The notes under the pieces are model-generated. The model worked only from the letters and a program-made list of their open reading frames with translations. It was not told the origin of the DNA and made no database searches. A stretch of DNA of 64,000 nt, from the NCBI GenBank assembly GCA_902826685.1, contig CADEFT010000012.1, positions 1 to 64,000 of the forward strand. Reading direction: 5' to 3'. The position numbers and the translations under genes were made by a program. The stretch comes from an uncultured Acidobacteriota bacterium (GTDB lineage Bacteria; Acidobacteriota; Terriglobia; Bryobacterales; Bryobacteraceae). Shown here piece by piece: positions 44,283 to 52,797 of the stretch (position 1 is the stretch's first letter; each line of letters opens with the position of its first letter).

Positions 44283-45531
44283 TCGATTCCTTGCTCACGC
44301 GCAGCCGTTCCACGCGCCGCTCGCTTCCCGCCAGCACTTCCAGTTGAATCCCGCTCTTGAGCACCTTCTCACCCACCTTGGGCACATGGCCCGCCCACTC
44401 GGTGGCAAGTCCGCCCACCGTCGTCGCTTCCGTTTCGTCTTCGGGCCGGAAGTCGACCAGTTGCTTCAAATGGTCGAGATCGTAATTCCCCGCCACCACG
44501 AAGGATCCGTCCGCTTCGGGAATGGCGTCCATGCCGGGCTCATGCTCATCGCGAATCTCGCCGAAGATTTCTTCCATCAGATCTTCCATGGTGGCGATGC
44601 CGGCCGTATTGCCGTATTCATCCACCACGCCCACCATATGCACGCCGTCGCGCTGCATCTCCTTGAGCAGATCGTTGACCGGCTTGGTTTCGGGCACGCA
44701 GCGCAGCGGACGCATCAGCGATTTCACCGAGCGCTGGGCGCGCTCGCTTTCATCGAGCTCAAACATGTCGCGCACGTGAATGAAGCCGACCAGATTGTCG
44801 ATGGCGCCGTCGTAGGCCGGTATGCGCGAGTATTGCTCATGAATCGCCAGTTGGCGTAAATCGTCGAGCGTGCGGTTGGCGTCGATGGCCACGATGTTCG
44901 GCCGCGGCGTCATCACTTCGCGCACCGTCTTGTCGCCAAACGCCACCACCGAATGAATCAGTTGCTTGTCGCCTTCCTCGAAGACGCCTTCTTCCTTGCC
45001 CGCTTCGATGAGCGCTTCGATGTGCTCTTCGGGGGTCGCTTCCTCTTCGGAAACGCCGTTGCGGTCGCCCAAGTCGGCGATGCTCTGCACGAAATCGAGC
45101 ATGCCCACGATGGGCCTTGAGACCACCGCCAGCAAACGCAGCAGAGGCAGCGTGGGCTTGGCCCAATGGCCGCTGGTGCGGCGATAGAGAAACCGCGGAA
45201 CGATGTAACTGGTCAACAGCAGCAGCAGCGACGATATGACGAACGCTTCGATGGCCTCATGCCACACCGGCTCCTTCGACCATGTGATCATTCCCATGGT
45301 GAGAATCGCCTGCGCCAGCAGGCCGAAGTGGCGGATGAGCGAGAAGGCGAGCGCGCCGTCTTCGGCATCGAGCCCGATGCGCTCCTCCAGATACTCCTTG
45401 TAATAGGCGAGCGACGGCAGGTCGCGCGCCTTGATGCGCAGGCTCTCGCGGCAAAGCAGGTGGACGAAGCTCACCAGAATGACGATGAGACTGGTGAGCA
45501 GCAGCGCGACGGCGAAAATCAGAACGCTCAT
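44266..45531 (-). CDS. HlyC/CorC-family protein with CBS pair
   Basis: A 421-residue membrane-associated protein. N-terminal hydrophobic segments (residues about 3-25, 65-85, 90-112) come from a shortened DUF21-like region. Two CBS domains (about 205-325, MTPRPNIVAIDANRTL and VVDEYGNTAG) follow, then a C-terminal transporter-associated CorC_HlyC domain (about 340-415). These proteins are implicated in Mg2+/Co2+ efflux. Overlaps ybeY by 4 nt (ATGA) and era by 17 bp; its position among ybeY and era is highly conserved in bacteria. Confidence 0.9.
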   Translation of the reverse strand: MSVLIFAVALLLTSLIVILVSFVHLLCRESLRIKARDLPSLAYYKEYLEERIGLDAEDGALAFSLIRHFGLLAQAILTMGMITWSKEPVWHEAIEAFVISSLLLLLTSYIVPRFLYRRTSGHWAKPTLPLLRLLAVVSRPIVGMLDFVQSIADLGDRNGVSEEEATPEEHIEALIEAGKEEGVFEEGDKQLIHSVVAFGDKTVREVMTPRPNIVAIDANRTLDDLRQLAIHEQYSRIPAYDGAIDNLVGFIHVRDMFELDESERAQRSVKSLMRPLRCVPETKPVNDLLKEMQRDGVHMVGVVDEYGNTAGIATMEDLMEEIFGEIRDEHEPGMDAIPEADGSFVVAGNYDLDHLKQLVDFRPEDETEATTVGGLATEWAGHVPKVGEKVLKSGIQLEVLAGSERRVERLRVSKESNGHHD

Positions 45532-45974
45532 CGCCGCACCCTCGTCCGCTCAATCAGTCCGCCCGGCAGCCCCAGCCGCGTCCGCCACCGCTTTTCGGCC
45601 CGCGCCATCCGGCCGCGGTCGGCTTGGTGATCCATCCCCATCAGGTGCAGCGCGCCATGCAGCATCAGGACTTCGATTTCCGCTTCGAGCGCGTGACCGA
45701 ATTCGGCCGCCTGCGCGGAAGCCCGGTCGCAGGAAATGGCGATATCGCCCAGCGCGGCGCCGCCGGTGGGAAAGGAAAGCACGTCGGTGGGATAATCATG
45801 GCCCAGAAAAGTACGGTTCATCCGGCGCAGTTCCGCGTCCCGCGTCAGCAGACACGTGAACGTACGGCCGGAGGTGACCTGCTCAACCAGGGTCCGGTGA
45901 AACGCCCGAACCCGCTTCCGGTCCAAGATTCTTGGACATCCCTGGAAAAAGGTACTACTGCCTTCTGTGGACAT
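45528..45974 (-). CDS. ybeY: Endoribonuclease YbeY
   Basis: A 148-residue metal-dependent RNase needed for 16S rRNA 3' end maturation and ribosome quality control. The zinc-binding HGALHLMGMDH motif (His106, His110, His116) is intact, and PTDVLSFP precedes it. It lies 15 bp downstream of phoH and is translationally coupled to the CorC-like gene. Confidence 0.95.
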   Translation of the reverse strand: MSTEGSSTFFQGCPRILDRKRVRAFHRTLVEQVTSGRTFTCLLTRDAELRRMNRTFLGHDYPTDVLSFPTGGAALGDIAISCDRASAQAAEFGHALEAEIEVLMLHGALHLMGMDHQADRGRMARAEKRWRTRLGLPGGLIERTRVRR

Positions 45975-45989
45975 GCGCGAAGTTAGTAA

Positions 45990-47027
45990 CTACTGTTCTA
46001 GTGTGGAAACCGGTGCTGGAGTTTCCGGCGGCGGCGCGGCCGCATGGCCCTCTGTCAGCTTCAGCGACAGCTGCCTTCCATTCACCGTTTCCTGGTGTTT
46101 TTCGTAAGCCCTGACGATCCGCTGCACCAAGCTGTGCCGGACAACGTCTTTATCTTCAAAATACACGAAACTGATGCCTTCGACGCCGCGAAGGATCTCC
46201 GCCGCGTCGAGCAGGCCCGACCGCCGTCCGCCTGGCAGGTCGATTTGCGTGAGATCGCCGGTGACCACGCTTTTCGAATTGAAGCCCTGCCGCGTCAGAA
46301 TCATCTTCATTTGCTCCGGAGTGCAATTCTGCGCTTCGTCGACGATGATGAAGCTATCGTTTAGCGTACGCCCGCGCATGAAGGCGATGGGCGCCACTTC
46401 GATCACGGCGCGCTCCATCAGCCGTTCGATCTTCTCGGCGTCCAGCATATCGTGCAGCGCATCGTACAACGGGCGAAGATAGGGATCGATTTTCTCCTGC
46501 AGAGTGCCCGGCAGGAACCCCAGCCGCTCGCCTGCCTCCACCGCCGGCCGTGTGAGGATGATGCGGCTCACACGCTTGCTCAATAGCGCCCCGATGGCCA
46601 TGGCCACCGCCAGGTACGTTTTGCCCGTACCCGCCGGCCCGATGCCGAACACCAGGTCGTTGCGCTCGATCGCTTCCACATAGCGCTGCTGGTTGATGGT
46701 CTTCGGCGCCAGCATCTTCTTGCCGAAGCTGCGCTGCCGGCCGCTTTGCACCAGGCCGCGCAAGGTGATCGACCGGTCGCCGGCCAGCACACGCAGGCAA
46801 TTGTTCAGGTCCCCGGCGCCGGGCGCGGCGCCTTCGCTCACCAATTGCATGTAGTCGGACAGAATGCCTTCGGCCCGCTTGACGTTTTCCGCATCGCCTT
46901 CGATCTCCAGACAGTCGTTCCGCAGGGAGGTCTTGATGCCGAGACCATTCTCCATGAGACGAATGTTTTCATCGCGGGTCCCAAACAGGGATTCTATACC
47001 GCGGGTGATCGGAACGCTGATTCTCAC
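45990..47027 (-). CDS. phoH: PhoH-like ATPase
   Basis: A 345-residue P-loop protein. It has Walker [10 protein letters not shown] at about residues 130-138, Walker [10 protein letters not shown], and the [19 protein letters not shown] stretch typical of the PhoH family. An N-terminal KH-like region of about 70 residues precedes it. PhoH proteins have RNA-helicase or RNase-linked roles and are often encoded next to ybeY. It begins with GTG and no strong ribosome site. It is the first gene of the phoH-ybeY-corC-era-moxR-ychF block, and the promoter should lie in 47028-47129. Confidence 0.93.
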   Translation of the reverse strand: MRISVPITRGIESLFGTRDENIRLMENGLGIKTSLRNDCLEIEGDAENVKRAEGILSDYMQLVSEGAAPGAGDLNNCLRVLAGDRSITLRGLVQSGRQRSFGKKMLAPKTINQQRYVEAIERNDLVFGIGPAGTGKTYLAVAMAIGALLSKRVSRIILTRPAVEAGERLGFLPGTLQEKIDPYLRPLYDALHDMLDAEKIERLMERAVIEVAPIAFMRGRTLNDSFIIVDEAQNCTPEQMKMILTRQGFNSKSVVTGDLTQIDLPGGRRSGLLDAAEILRGVEGISFVYFEDKDVVRHSLVQRIVRAYEKHQETVNGRQLSLKLTEGHAAAPPPETPAPVSTLEQ

Positions 47028-47129
47028 AGGCTGATTTTCAAGGGCGGAGTGACGTTGAGTGCGCGGATAGAAAAGGTAGCCCGCCGTGGCGGATGGATAC
47101 TACACATCCAGGTTAAGGATAGCACGAAG

Positions 47130-48281
47130 TCAAATCCGGGGCACCTCGACCTCCGCTCCCTTCCGGTCCGCCGAAACGTAGCCCGCGTAGATGGCCAGCG
47201 TGATGTCGATGGCCAGTTCCAGATCGCATTCCGGCTGCCGCCCTGCACGCATCGAATGCACGAAATCGTGCATCTCGTAGAACTGGCCGTTGCTCCACCC
47301 GAACTCGGGATAGGCCGGAATCCATCCTTCGTTGGAGCTGATCTTCTCCATCAGATCCATGCCGGCGAACTCCTTCTTGTCCGGACTATAGAGATCCACC
47401 ACCCGGACGGGTTGAATGTGACACCGGGTCCGGTGATTGTTAGCGAAGACTTCGACAAAGTCATAGACGCCGCCGAGCACCAACTCGCTCGTCATCACAT
47501 CGGCGATCATTCCATCGTCGAATACCACATGCAGAAAGGCGTAATCCTCGGTGTCTTTGTAAGTGGTACGCAGATAGCCGCGATCCTCAAACGACGGCCG
47601 CCTGGTGATGGCATGCGTGCGGCAGCTCACCGCCGCCGGACGGATCGGCCGGCCGGTGCGCGCCAGGCCTTCCTTGCGTTTCAGATACAACACGCCGCCG
47701 AGCGGATGGCATCCCTTGCCGATCAGCGATCCCCCGCCCTGCTCGCTCCAGATTCCGTATACCGGCGAATGCGAGCCGGAATGCGACTCCTCGGCCGTCA
47801 TCCTTAGAATCTGCGCCCTGGTGTGTTCCAGGATCTGTCTCTCCCTCTGAATCGACGGCGCGTAGATATAATTCTCCGCGTAGCCGAGCAGAATGCCGCT
47901 TTCGGCAACCATCCGGCGCATCTGCCGCAACTCTTCCGTCACCGCTGAAAGCATCTCTTCCTTGGAATGCGCCTCGGGCGAGCCGAAGAAGCCATGAAAC
48001 GGCTTCTCGACGATGACGTGCTTGCCCGCGGCGGCGGCCGCCCGGATATAGGCGGCGTGCGAAGACGGAGGGGTGCAGATATCCAGCACGTCGATATCGG
48101 GCAGCATCGCCTCCACCGAATCGTAGGCGCGCACGCCAAACTCGTCGGCAAAGGCCGCGCGCGATTCGGGGCGCGCGCTGGTGATCCCCACCGTCCGCGC
48201 CGGCAGTCCGCGCAGGTTCTTGTGATGGAATTTGCCGGCAAAGCCCGCGCCGGCAATGCCGATCTTCAATGGATCATTCAT
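47130..48281 (-). CDS. Gfo/Idh/MocA family oxidoreductase, cytoplasmic
   Basis: A 383-residue NAD(P)-binding sugar or polyol dehydrogenase with no signal peptide. The Rossmann motif GIAGAGFAGKFH is at residues 8-19 and the family EKP at about residue 94 (HVIVEKPFHGF). The C-terminal domain contains GKGCHPLGGVLYLKR, close to the catalytic region. Unlike the oxidoreductase at 1347-2645 it is not Tat-exported, so it probably acts on an intracellular metabolite. No close metabolic neighbours are present. Confidence 0.85.
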   Translation of the reverse strand: MNDPLKIGIAGAGFAGKFHHKNLRGLPARTVGITSARPESRAAFADEFGVRAYDSVEAMLPDIDVLDICTPPSSHAAYIRAAAAAGKHVIVEKPFHGFFGSPEAHSKEEMLSAVTEELRQMRRMVAESGILLGYAENYIYAPSIQRERQILEHTRAQILRMTAEESHSGSHSPVYGIWSEQGGGSLIGKGCHPLGGVLYLKRKEGLARTGRPIRPAAVSCRTHAITRRPSFEDRGYLRTTYKDTEDYAFLHVVFDDGMIADVMTSELVLGGVYDFVEVFANNHRTRCHIQPVRVVDLYSPDKKEFAGMDLMEKISSNEGWIPAYPEFGWSNGQFYEMHDFVHSMRAGRQPECDLELAIDITLAIYAGYVSADRKGAEVEVPRI

Positions 48282-48302
48282 AGCTTCTCTTGGCCTCGGA
48301 CC

Positions 48303-48680
48303 TCACTCCCAAACCGCCGGCACGCCGTACTGGAATAGCGTGGGGTCGGCCGTTACGAGCGTACATTCCTCGGCGAGCGCCTGCGCCACCAGCATGCGGT
48401 CGAAAGGGTCGCGATGGAGGGCGGCGAGGGTGTTTAGACGGTCCACGTGGGACACTCGGATCGGCAGTACTTCCACCGACGAACGCGTCACGTAACATTC
48501 CCACCAGGCCGCCGGGTCGAGCACAAGGGCATTGGATCGGCCCTTTTTGAGCATGAGTTCCCAGTAGGAAACGACACTCACCTTTGCCTGTTCCGCCCGC
48601 AGGATCCTGCGCACTCGTGCGGGAAGTTGTGCGGGAGCGGTAACACCCCAAACCAGTGCGTGGGTGTCGAGCAGATACAC
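48303..48680 (-). CDS. PIN-domain toxin of Phd/YefM-linked pair
   Basis: A 125-residue PIN ribonuclease beginning YLLDTHALVWGV, with the first Asp, then SYWELMLKK and the later acidic pair in HRDPFDRMLVAQAL and VTADPTLF. Reading from GTG 48680, five bases after the antitoxin stop, gives a normal family length; a longer frame from 48740 would overlap the antitoxin. It is transcribed after its antitoxin, in the usual order. Confidence 0.85.
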   Translation of the reverse strand: MYLLDTHALVWGVTAPAQLPARVRRILRAEQAKVSVVSYWELMLKKGRSNALVLDPAAWWECYVTRSSVEVLPIRVSHVDRLNTLAALHRDPFDRMLVAQALAEECTLVTADPTLFQYGVPAVWE

Positions 48681-48685
48681 GGCGC

Positions 48686-48940
48686 TCAGGGGCGCCCGTC
48701 CACAAAGGCTTCGACTTCCTCGTCCGTCATCGGCCGCCACCAGTCGTTGCTCGCGAGCGCTTCGCGGTTGATCGCCGGGTCGTTTCGTCCGGCTCCCAGA
48801 GGAAATGGCCGCCTGCGCGCGGGGACGAGTTCCGCAACCGGCAGGCCATTGCGGGTGATCAGGACTTCCTCGCCTTCTAAGACCCGGTCCAGAAGTTTTG
48901 AGAAATTTGTTTTGGCCTCATGGACGTTGAAAGCCGGCAT
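48686..48940 (-). CDS. Antitoxin, Phd/YefM family
   Basis: An 84-residue protein with the Phd/YefM signature FNVHEAKTNFSKLLDRVLEGEEVLITRNGLPVAEL broken here as a short DNA-binding N-terminus (about residues 1-45). A less ordered C-terminus, with WWRPMTDEEVEAFV, should bind the PIN toxin. GGTGGGG precedes the ATG. A perfect palindrome overlaps the likely promoter directly upstream (48947-48975), fitting self-repression. Confidence 0.85.
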   Translation of the reverse strand: MPAFNVHEAKTNFSKLLDRVLEGEEVLITRNGLPVAELVPARRRPFPLGAGRNDPAINREALASNDWWRPMTDEEVEAFVDGRP

Positions 48941-48946
48941 GTCCCC

Positions 48947-48975
48947 ACCCTAGTCCCAAAACAGGACTAGGTCAA
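48947..48975 (-). promoter_or_regulatory. Promoter and palindromic operator of the Phd/PIN operon
   Basis: On the minus strand TTGACC (48975-48970) and TAGGGT (48952-48947) are separated by exactly 17 bp. Across them lies a perfect palindrome, CCTAGTCC (48949-48956) and GGACTAGG (48964-48971), with a seven-base centre. A transcription start would fall at or next to the ATG at 48940, so the mRNA may be nearly leaderless. Antitoxin binding to this site is the natural prediction. Confidence 0.5.
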
Positions 48976-49084
48976 GCCCAGCTGGGTGGTGCTAACGCCT
49001 CGGTTGCGGAGCGCCAAGTGGACGTTCTCTTCTTTCTCCCCACGGCTCAAGTGAGACAATGGAGGCTGTTCTTCTATTGGCACT

Positions 49085-49873
49085 ATGGAAAAACCACGCC
49101 GCAAGGTTCCCGCCTACCGGGACGAAGTGTTTTTGGAATCCCCGGCCGCCCGCTCCGTGCGCATTCTATCGGAGTACTTGAATCCGCTCGATCATTTCCG
49201 CCGTGAAATGATTCGCGACACCGTCGTCTTCTTCGGATCGGCGCGCATCCCCGATAGCGGCGACCACCCGCTGGTCCGCTATTACACCGAGGCGCGCGAG
49301 TTGGCGAAGAAAGTGACCGAATGGTCCGACAGCCTTAAAAAGCCGCTGCGATTCGTGGTCTGCACCGGCGGCGGCCCCGGCATCATGGAGGCCGCCAATC
49401 GCGGCGCCGACGACGCCGGCGGCAAAAGCGTGGGCCTCAACATCGGCCTGCCCTTTGAACAATGGCCGAACCCCTACATCACGCCCGAACTCAGCTTCGA
49501 ATTCCATTACTTCTTCATGCGGAAGTTCTGGTTCGCCTACCTGGCCAAGGCGCTGATCGTATTTCCCGGCGGCTTCGGCACACTGGACGAGCTGAGCGAA
49601 ATTCTCACCCTCACCCAGACCCGCAAGATTGAAAAGCGGATGATCATCATCCTCTATGGCTCCGCTTTCTGGAAAGAGATTCTGAACTTCGACGCCCTGG
49701 TGCGCTACGGCATGATCAGCCCGGAGGACATGAACCTGTTTCAGTTCGCCGACGATCCGGACACCGCGCTCCGCCTGCTGGTGGAGGGTCTGTCCCAGTA
49801 TTACCTGGATCCGAAGAAGCCGCTGCCGCAGTTTGAGCAGATGATTCCGGCCATTGCCAAGTCCCGCGTTTGA
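49085..49873 (+). CDS. LOG-family Rossmann protein (TIGR00730-like)
   Basis: A 262-residue cytosolic protein of the lysine-decarboxylase-like/LOG family. It has VVCTGGGPGIMEAANRGA and the PGGFGTLDELSE motif, the conserved pair of the phosphoribohydrolase site. Family enzymes release free cytokinin bases or ribose 5-phosphate from nucleoside monophosphates; the bacterial substrate is often a nucleotide. It is the first gene in a five-gene operon and overlaps the next gene by 1 nt. Confidence 0.88.
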   Translation: MEKPRRKVPAYRDEVFLESPAARSVRILSEYLNPLDHFRREMIRDTVVFFGSARIPDSGDHPLVRYYTEARELAKKVTEWSDSLKKPLRFVVCTGGGPGIMEAANRGADDAGGKSVGLNIGLPFEQWPNPYITPELSFEFHYFFMRKFWFAYLAKALIVFPGGFGTLDELSEILTLTQTRKIEKRMIIILYGSAFWKEILNFDALVRYGMISPEDMNLFQFADDPDTALRLLVEGLSQYYLDPKKPLPQFEQMIPAIAKSRV

Positions 49874-51789
49874 TGAATTGGAAGGCTCTTACACGGTTTG
49901 AGAAAGTGCTGCTGGCCATTCTGGCGGCGGCCGTGGCCGGGTTCTTCCTTCTGCCTTCCGGATCGGCGCAAGCGCTGTGCGGCCTTCTCGCTTCCTGCGC
50001 CGGGATCGTGGTGGCGGTGAAGCTGGCGCGCCGCGGCCTGCGCGCCGCCCTGTGGCGATTGCGGCACCGCCTGCTGGTCACCTACACTTTCATCGGCGTC
50101 GCCCCGGTGCTGCTCATCGGCTTGCTCACCGCACTGGCCGCCTACACTCTGCTGGGGCAATTGGCGATCTATCTGGTCACGTCCGAGTTCGAACGGCGCA
50201 CCGCGTTGATGATCTCCGTCTCGACGTGGCTGGCGGAGGCGGAGCCGGCCAGGCGCGGCGCCGCGCTCGCGCAAACCTATCCCGTTCTCGAGGAACGTCT
50301 GCCGGGCCTTGAGATCCTGGTGCAATCCGGCACGCCTTGGCGGCATCCTGCCGATTCGCGGCTGGAAGCGCCCGCCAAAGGCTGGGGCGATTCCGCCGGT
50401 CTGCTGCTGCGCGGCGGCTCGCCGTTTTTATGGGCTCACATCGTCCGGCCTAACGCCACGGCCACGGCGCTTGTTCCCGTCACTTCGCGGTTCCTGACAT
50501 CGCTTGCACCCAATCTGGGCCAGTTCACTTTCGCTCGAATCGACGATGCGGCGGGCAAACGCTCCGGACCGATCCGCCTGCTGCCCGCTTCCGCCACACA
50601 GACCGAAGATCCCGATTCGCCGCGCAATCGCGTGCCCGGCAAGGCCTCGGCCTTCGACATCGCCATTCAATGGTTCACGCTGATGCCCGCGCACGTATGG
50701 GAATCGCCCGGGCTCATCGAAAACGTCGGCGTCACGGTACGCACCCGGCCCTCGGCCGTTCTGAGCGCCGTCTTCGCCCAGCGCGTCGACTTGGCGCGCG
50801 GCATCATTCCCGCCGTTCTCATCTTTCTCACCGTATTGTTCCTGCTGGCCGAAGTCATTTCGCTCATCATCGGCGTTTCGCTCACACGTACCATCACCGG
50901 CGCCGTGCACGATCTTTACGAAGGCACCGAACGCGTGCGCGAAGGCCAGTTTTCGCACCGCATCGAGGTCAAGGGGAACGACCAGTTGGCGGTGCTGGGC
51001 GATTCCTTCAACAGCATGACGGCCAATATCGAGCGCCTGATGGTGGTGGCCAAGGATAAAGAGCGTCTGCAGGCCGAGCTCGAAATCGCGCGCGAAGTGC
51101 AAAGCCAGTTGTTTCCGCGCGCGCTGCCGGAGCTTCAGACCCTGCGCGTCGATTCCGCCTGCAGCCCGGCGCGCATGGTCTCGGGCGATTATTACGACTA
51201 TCAGATGCTCGACGGATCGAAGCTCGCCCTCTGCATCGGCGACGTGGCCGGGAAAGGGATCAGCGCCGCGCTGCTGATGGCCACCATTCAATCCGCGCTC
51301 CGGACCCAGTTGCGCCATCCGCCGGTCACCGCCTCCGGTCTGGTTTCGCATCTCAACCAGTTCCTCTACGCCCACACCGCGCCCGAAAAATACGCCACCT
51401 TCTTCCTCTGTCTTTACGACGAAAAAGAGGAAACGTTGCGCTATACCAACGCCGGCCATCTGCCCCCGCTCTTGCTGCGCGGCGAGCAGGCGACGCCCCT
51501 TGACGTTAACGGTATCGTCGTGGGAGCCTTTCCCTTTGCCACTTACAACGAGAGCCAATTGAAACTGGAACGGGGAGACCTGCTGTTGTTTTATACCGAC
51601 GGCATTACCGAGCCCGAAAACGCCTACGGGGAACAGTTCGGCGAGCAAAGACTCATCGAGATTCTCAAGCGCAAGCAGGGCTGCCCGCCCGCCGAGATTT
51701 TGCTCTCGATCAACGAAGGAGTCCGCGAGTGGACCGGCGCGGGCGAGTTGCAGGACGACATGACGCTGCTGCTGGCGCAGCGGATTTGA
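49873..51789 (+). CDS. Membrane PP2C-type phosphatase with HAMP (SpoIIE/RsbU class)
   Basis: A 638-residue signalling protein. It has three N-terminal membrane helices (about residues 10-95), an extracytoplasmic sensor (about 100-295), another helix (about 300-325) and a HAMP linker containing TRTITGAVHDLYEG. A PP2C/SpoIIE phosphatase domain (about 395-638) holds the metal-binding Asp residues in SGDYYDY and CIGDVAGKGISAALLMA. It probably dephosphorylates an anti-sigma-factor antagonist, but no such partner is encoded here. The ATG at 49873 overlaps the previous stop; TTG 49870 would add one codon. Confidence 0.9.
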   Translation: MNWKALTRFEKVLLAILAAAVAGFFLLPSGSAQALCGLLASCAGIVVAVKLARRGLRAALWRLRHRLLVTYTFIGVAPVLLIGLLTALAAYTLLGQLAIYLVTSEFERRTALMISVSTWLAEAEPARRGAALAQTYPVLEERLPGLEILVQSGTPWRHPADSRLEAPAKGWGDSAGLLLRGGSPFLWAHIVRPNATATALVPVTSRFLTSLAPNLGQFTFARIDDAAGKRSGPIRLLPASATQTEDPDSPRNRVPGKASAFDIAIQWFTLMPAHVWESPGLIENVGVTVRTRPSAVLSAVFAQRVDLARGIIPAVLIFLTVLFLLAEVISLIIGVSLTRTITGAVHDLYEGTERVREGQFSHRIEVKGNDQLAVLGDSFNSMTANIERLMVVAKDKERLQAELEIAREVQSQLFPRALPELQTLRVDSACSPARMVSGDYYDYQMLDGSKLALCIGDVAGKGISAALLMATIQSALRTQLRHPPVTASGLVSHLNQFLYAHTAPEKYATFFLCLYDEKEETLRYTNAGHLPPLLLRGEQATPLDVNGIVVGAFPFATYNESQLKLERGDLLLFYTDGITEPENAYGEQFGEQRLIEILKRKQGCPPAEILLSINEGVREWTGAGELQDDMTLLLAQRI

Positions 51790-51795
51790 TCGCGC

Positions 51796-52797
51796 ATGCC
51801 CAGGCGCCTGAAAGTTCTTCTCGCGGCCATCAGTTGCGTTCTGGCCATCGGCACAACGGGCTTTGTCTGGATCGAAAATTATCCGCCCCTGGACGCCTTT
51901 TACATGACGCTCACCACCATCACGACGGTGGGCTACGGCGAGATCCATCCGTTGTCTCGGCGCGGCCGGCTGTTCAACTGCTTCCTGATCTTTTTCGGGA
52001 TCGGCATCATGTTCCAGTTGATCGCGGCGGTCGCACAGGCTTTTATCGAGCGGGAATTCGCAACGGTATTCGACGCCCAGAAAAAGAAACGCATGATCGA
52101 CCAATTGAAGGATCACTTTATCGTCTGCGGCTTTGGACGCGTGGGCCGGGGCGCCGCGCTTGAAATGCAACGCGCCGGCGTGCCGTTCGTCATCTGCGAC
52201 CGCAATGAAGACCGCGTGGAGCGCGCCCGGAAAGCGGGTATGCTCGCGGTGGCGGCCGACGCCACGCGCGATGAGAGCCTGCGCGATCTGCAGGTCGGCC
52301 GCGCCAGGGGACTGGTGGCCGCGCTCGCCAGCGACGCCGACAACATGTTCCTCATCCTCTCGGCGAAAACTTTGAATCCCGCGTTGATTACCGCCGCCCG
52401 CGCCGGTGAGGAGGAAGCCGAGCAGAAGCTGAAGCGGGCGGGCGCCGATACCGTTTTCGCTCCTTATTACCTCACCGGCCACCGGCTGGCCCAGTCGCTG
52501 TTGAAGCCGCACGTGCAGGAGTTTCTCGACATTTTCACGCGCGATATCGGCCTGCATGCCTCCGTCGAACAGGTGCGCGTCACAAGCGGCAGCGAATTTC
52601 AGGGAAAATCGTTGAAGGAGATCCAGGTCCGCCGCGAACTGGGCGTCATCGTTCTGGCCATCCGCCGCGACGACGGAACGATGCACTTCAATCCACCCGC
52701 CGACGCCATCCTCCATTCCGGTGACTGCCTCATCGTCATGGGCGAGACGGACAACCTGCGGCGGCTGGAGACGTTGTTGATAGGTGCGAGGAAATGA
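51796..52797 (+). CDS. Two-TM potassium channel with RCK (TrkA) domains
   Basis: A 333-residue K+ channel subunit. TM1 (about residues 8-26) is followed by a pore loop with selectivity filter TTVGYGE (about 43-49) and TM2 (about 60-82). A cytoplasmic RCK domain (TrkA-N) has FGRVGRGAALEM for nucleotide or ligand binding, and a TrkA-C domain ends the protein. Such channels form tetramers gated by nucleotides or Ca2+. It is encoded between the phosphatase and the NAD(P)HX repair gene, possibly in one osmotic or energy-stress operon. Confidence 0.92.
   Translation: MPRRLKVLLAAISCVLAIGTTGFVWIENYPPLDAFYMTLTTITTVGYGEIHPLSRRGRLFNCFLIFFGIGIMFQLIAAVAQAFIEREFATVFDAQKKKRMIDQLKDHFIVCGFGRVGRGAALEMQRAGVPFVICDRNEDRVERARKAGMLAVAADATRDESLRDLQVGRARGLVAALASDADNMFLILSAKTLNPALITAARAGEEEAEQKLKRAGADTVFAPYYLTGHRLAQSLLKPHVQEFLDIFTRDIGLHASVEQVRVTSGSEFQGKSLKEIQVRRELGVIVLAIRRDDGTMHFNPPADAILHSGDCLIVMGETDNLRRLETLLIGARK

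Noticed and set aside
50428..52716. A long minus-strand frame opposite the phosphatase and channel genes
   Set aside because: No motifs and low-complexity charged composition; both forward genes are clear.
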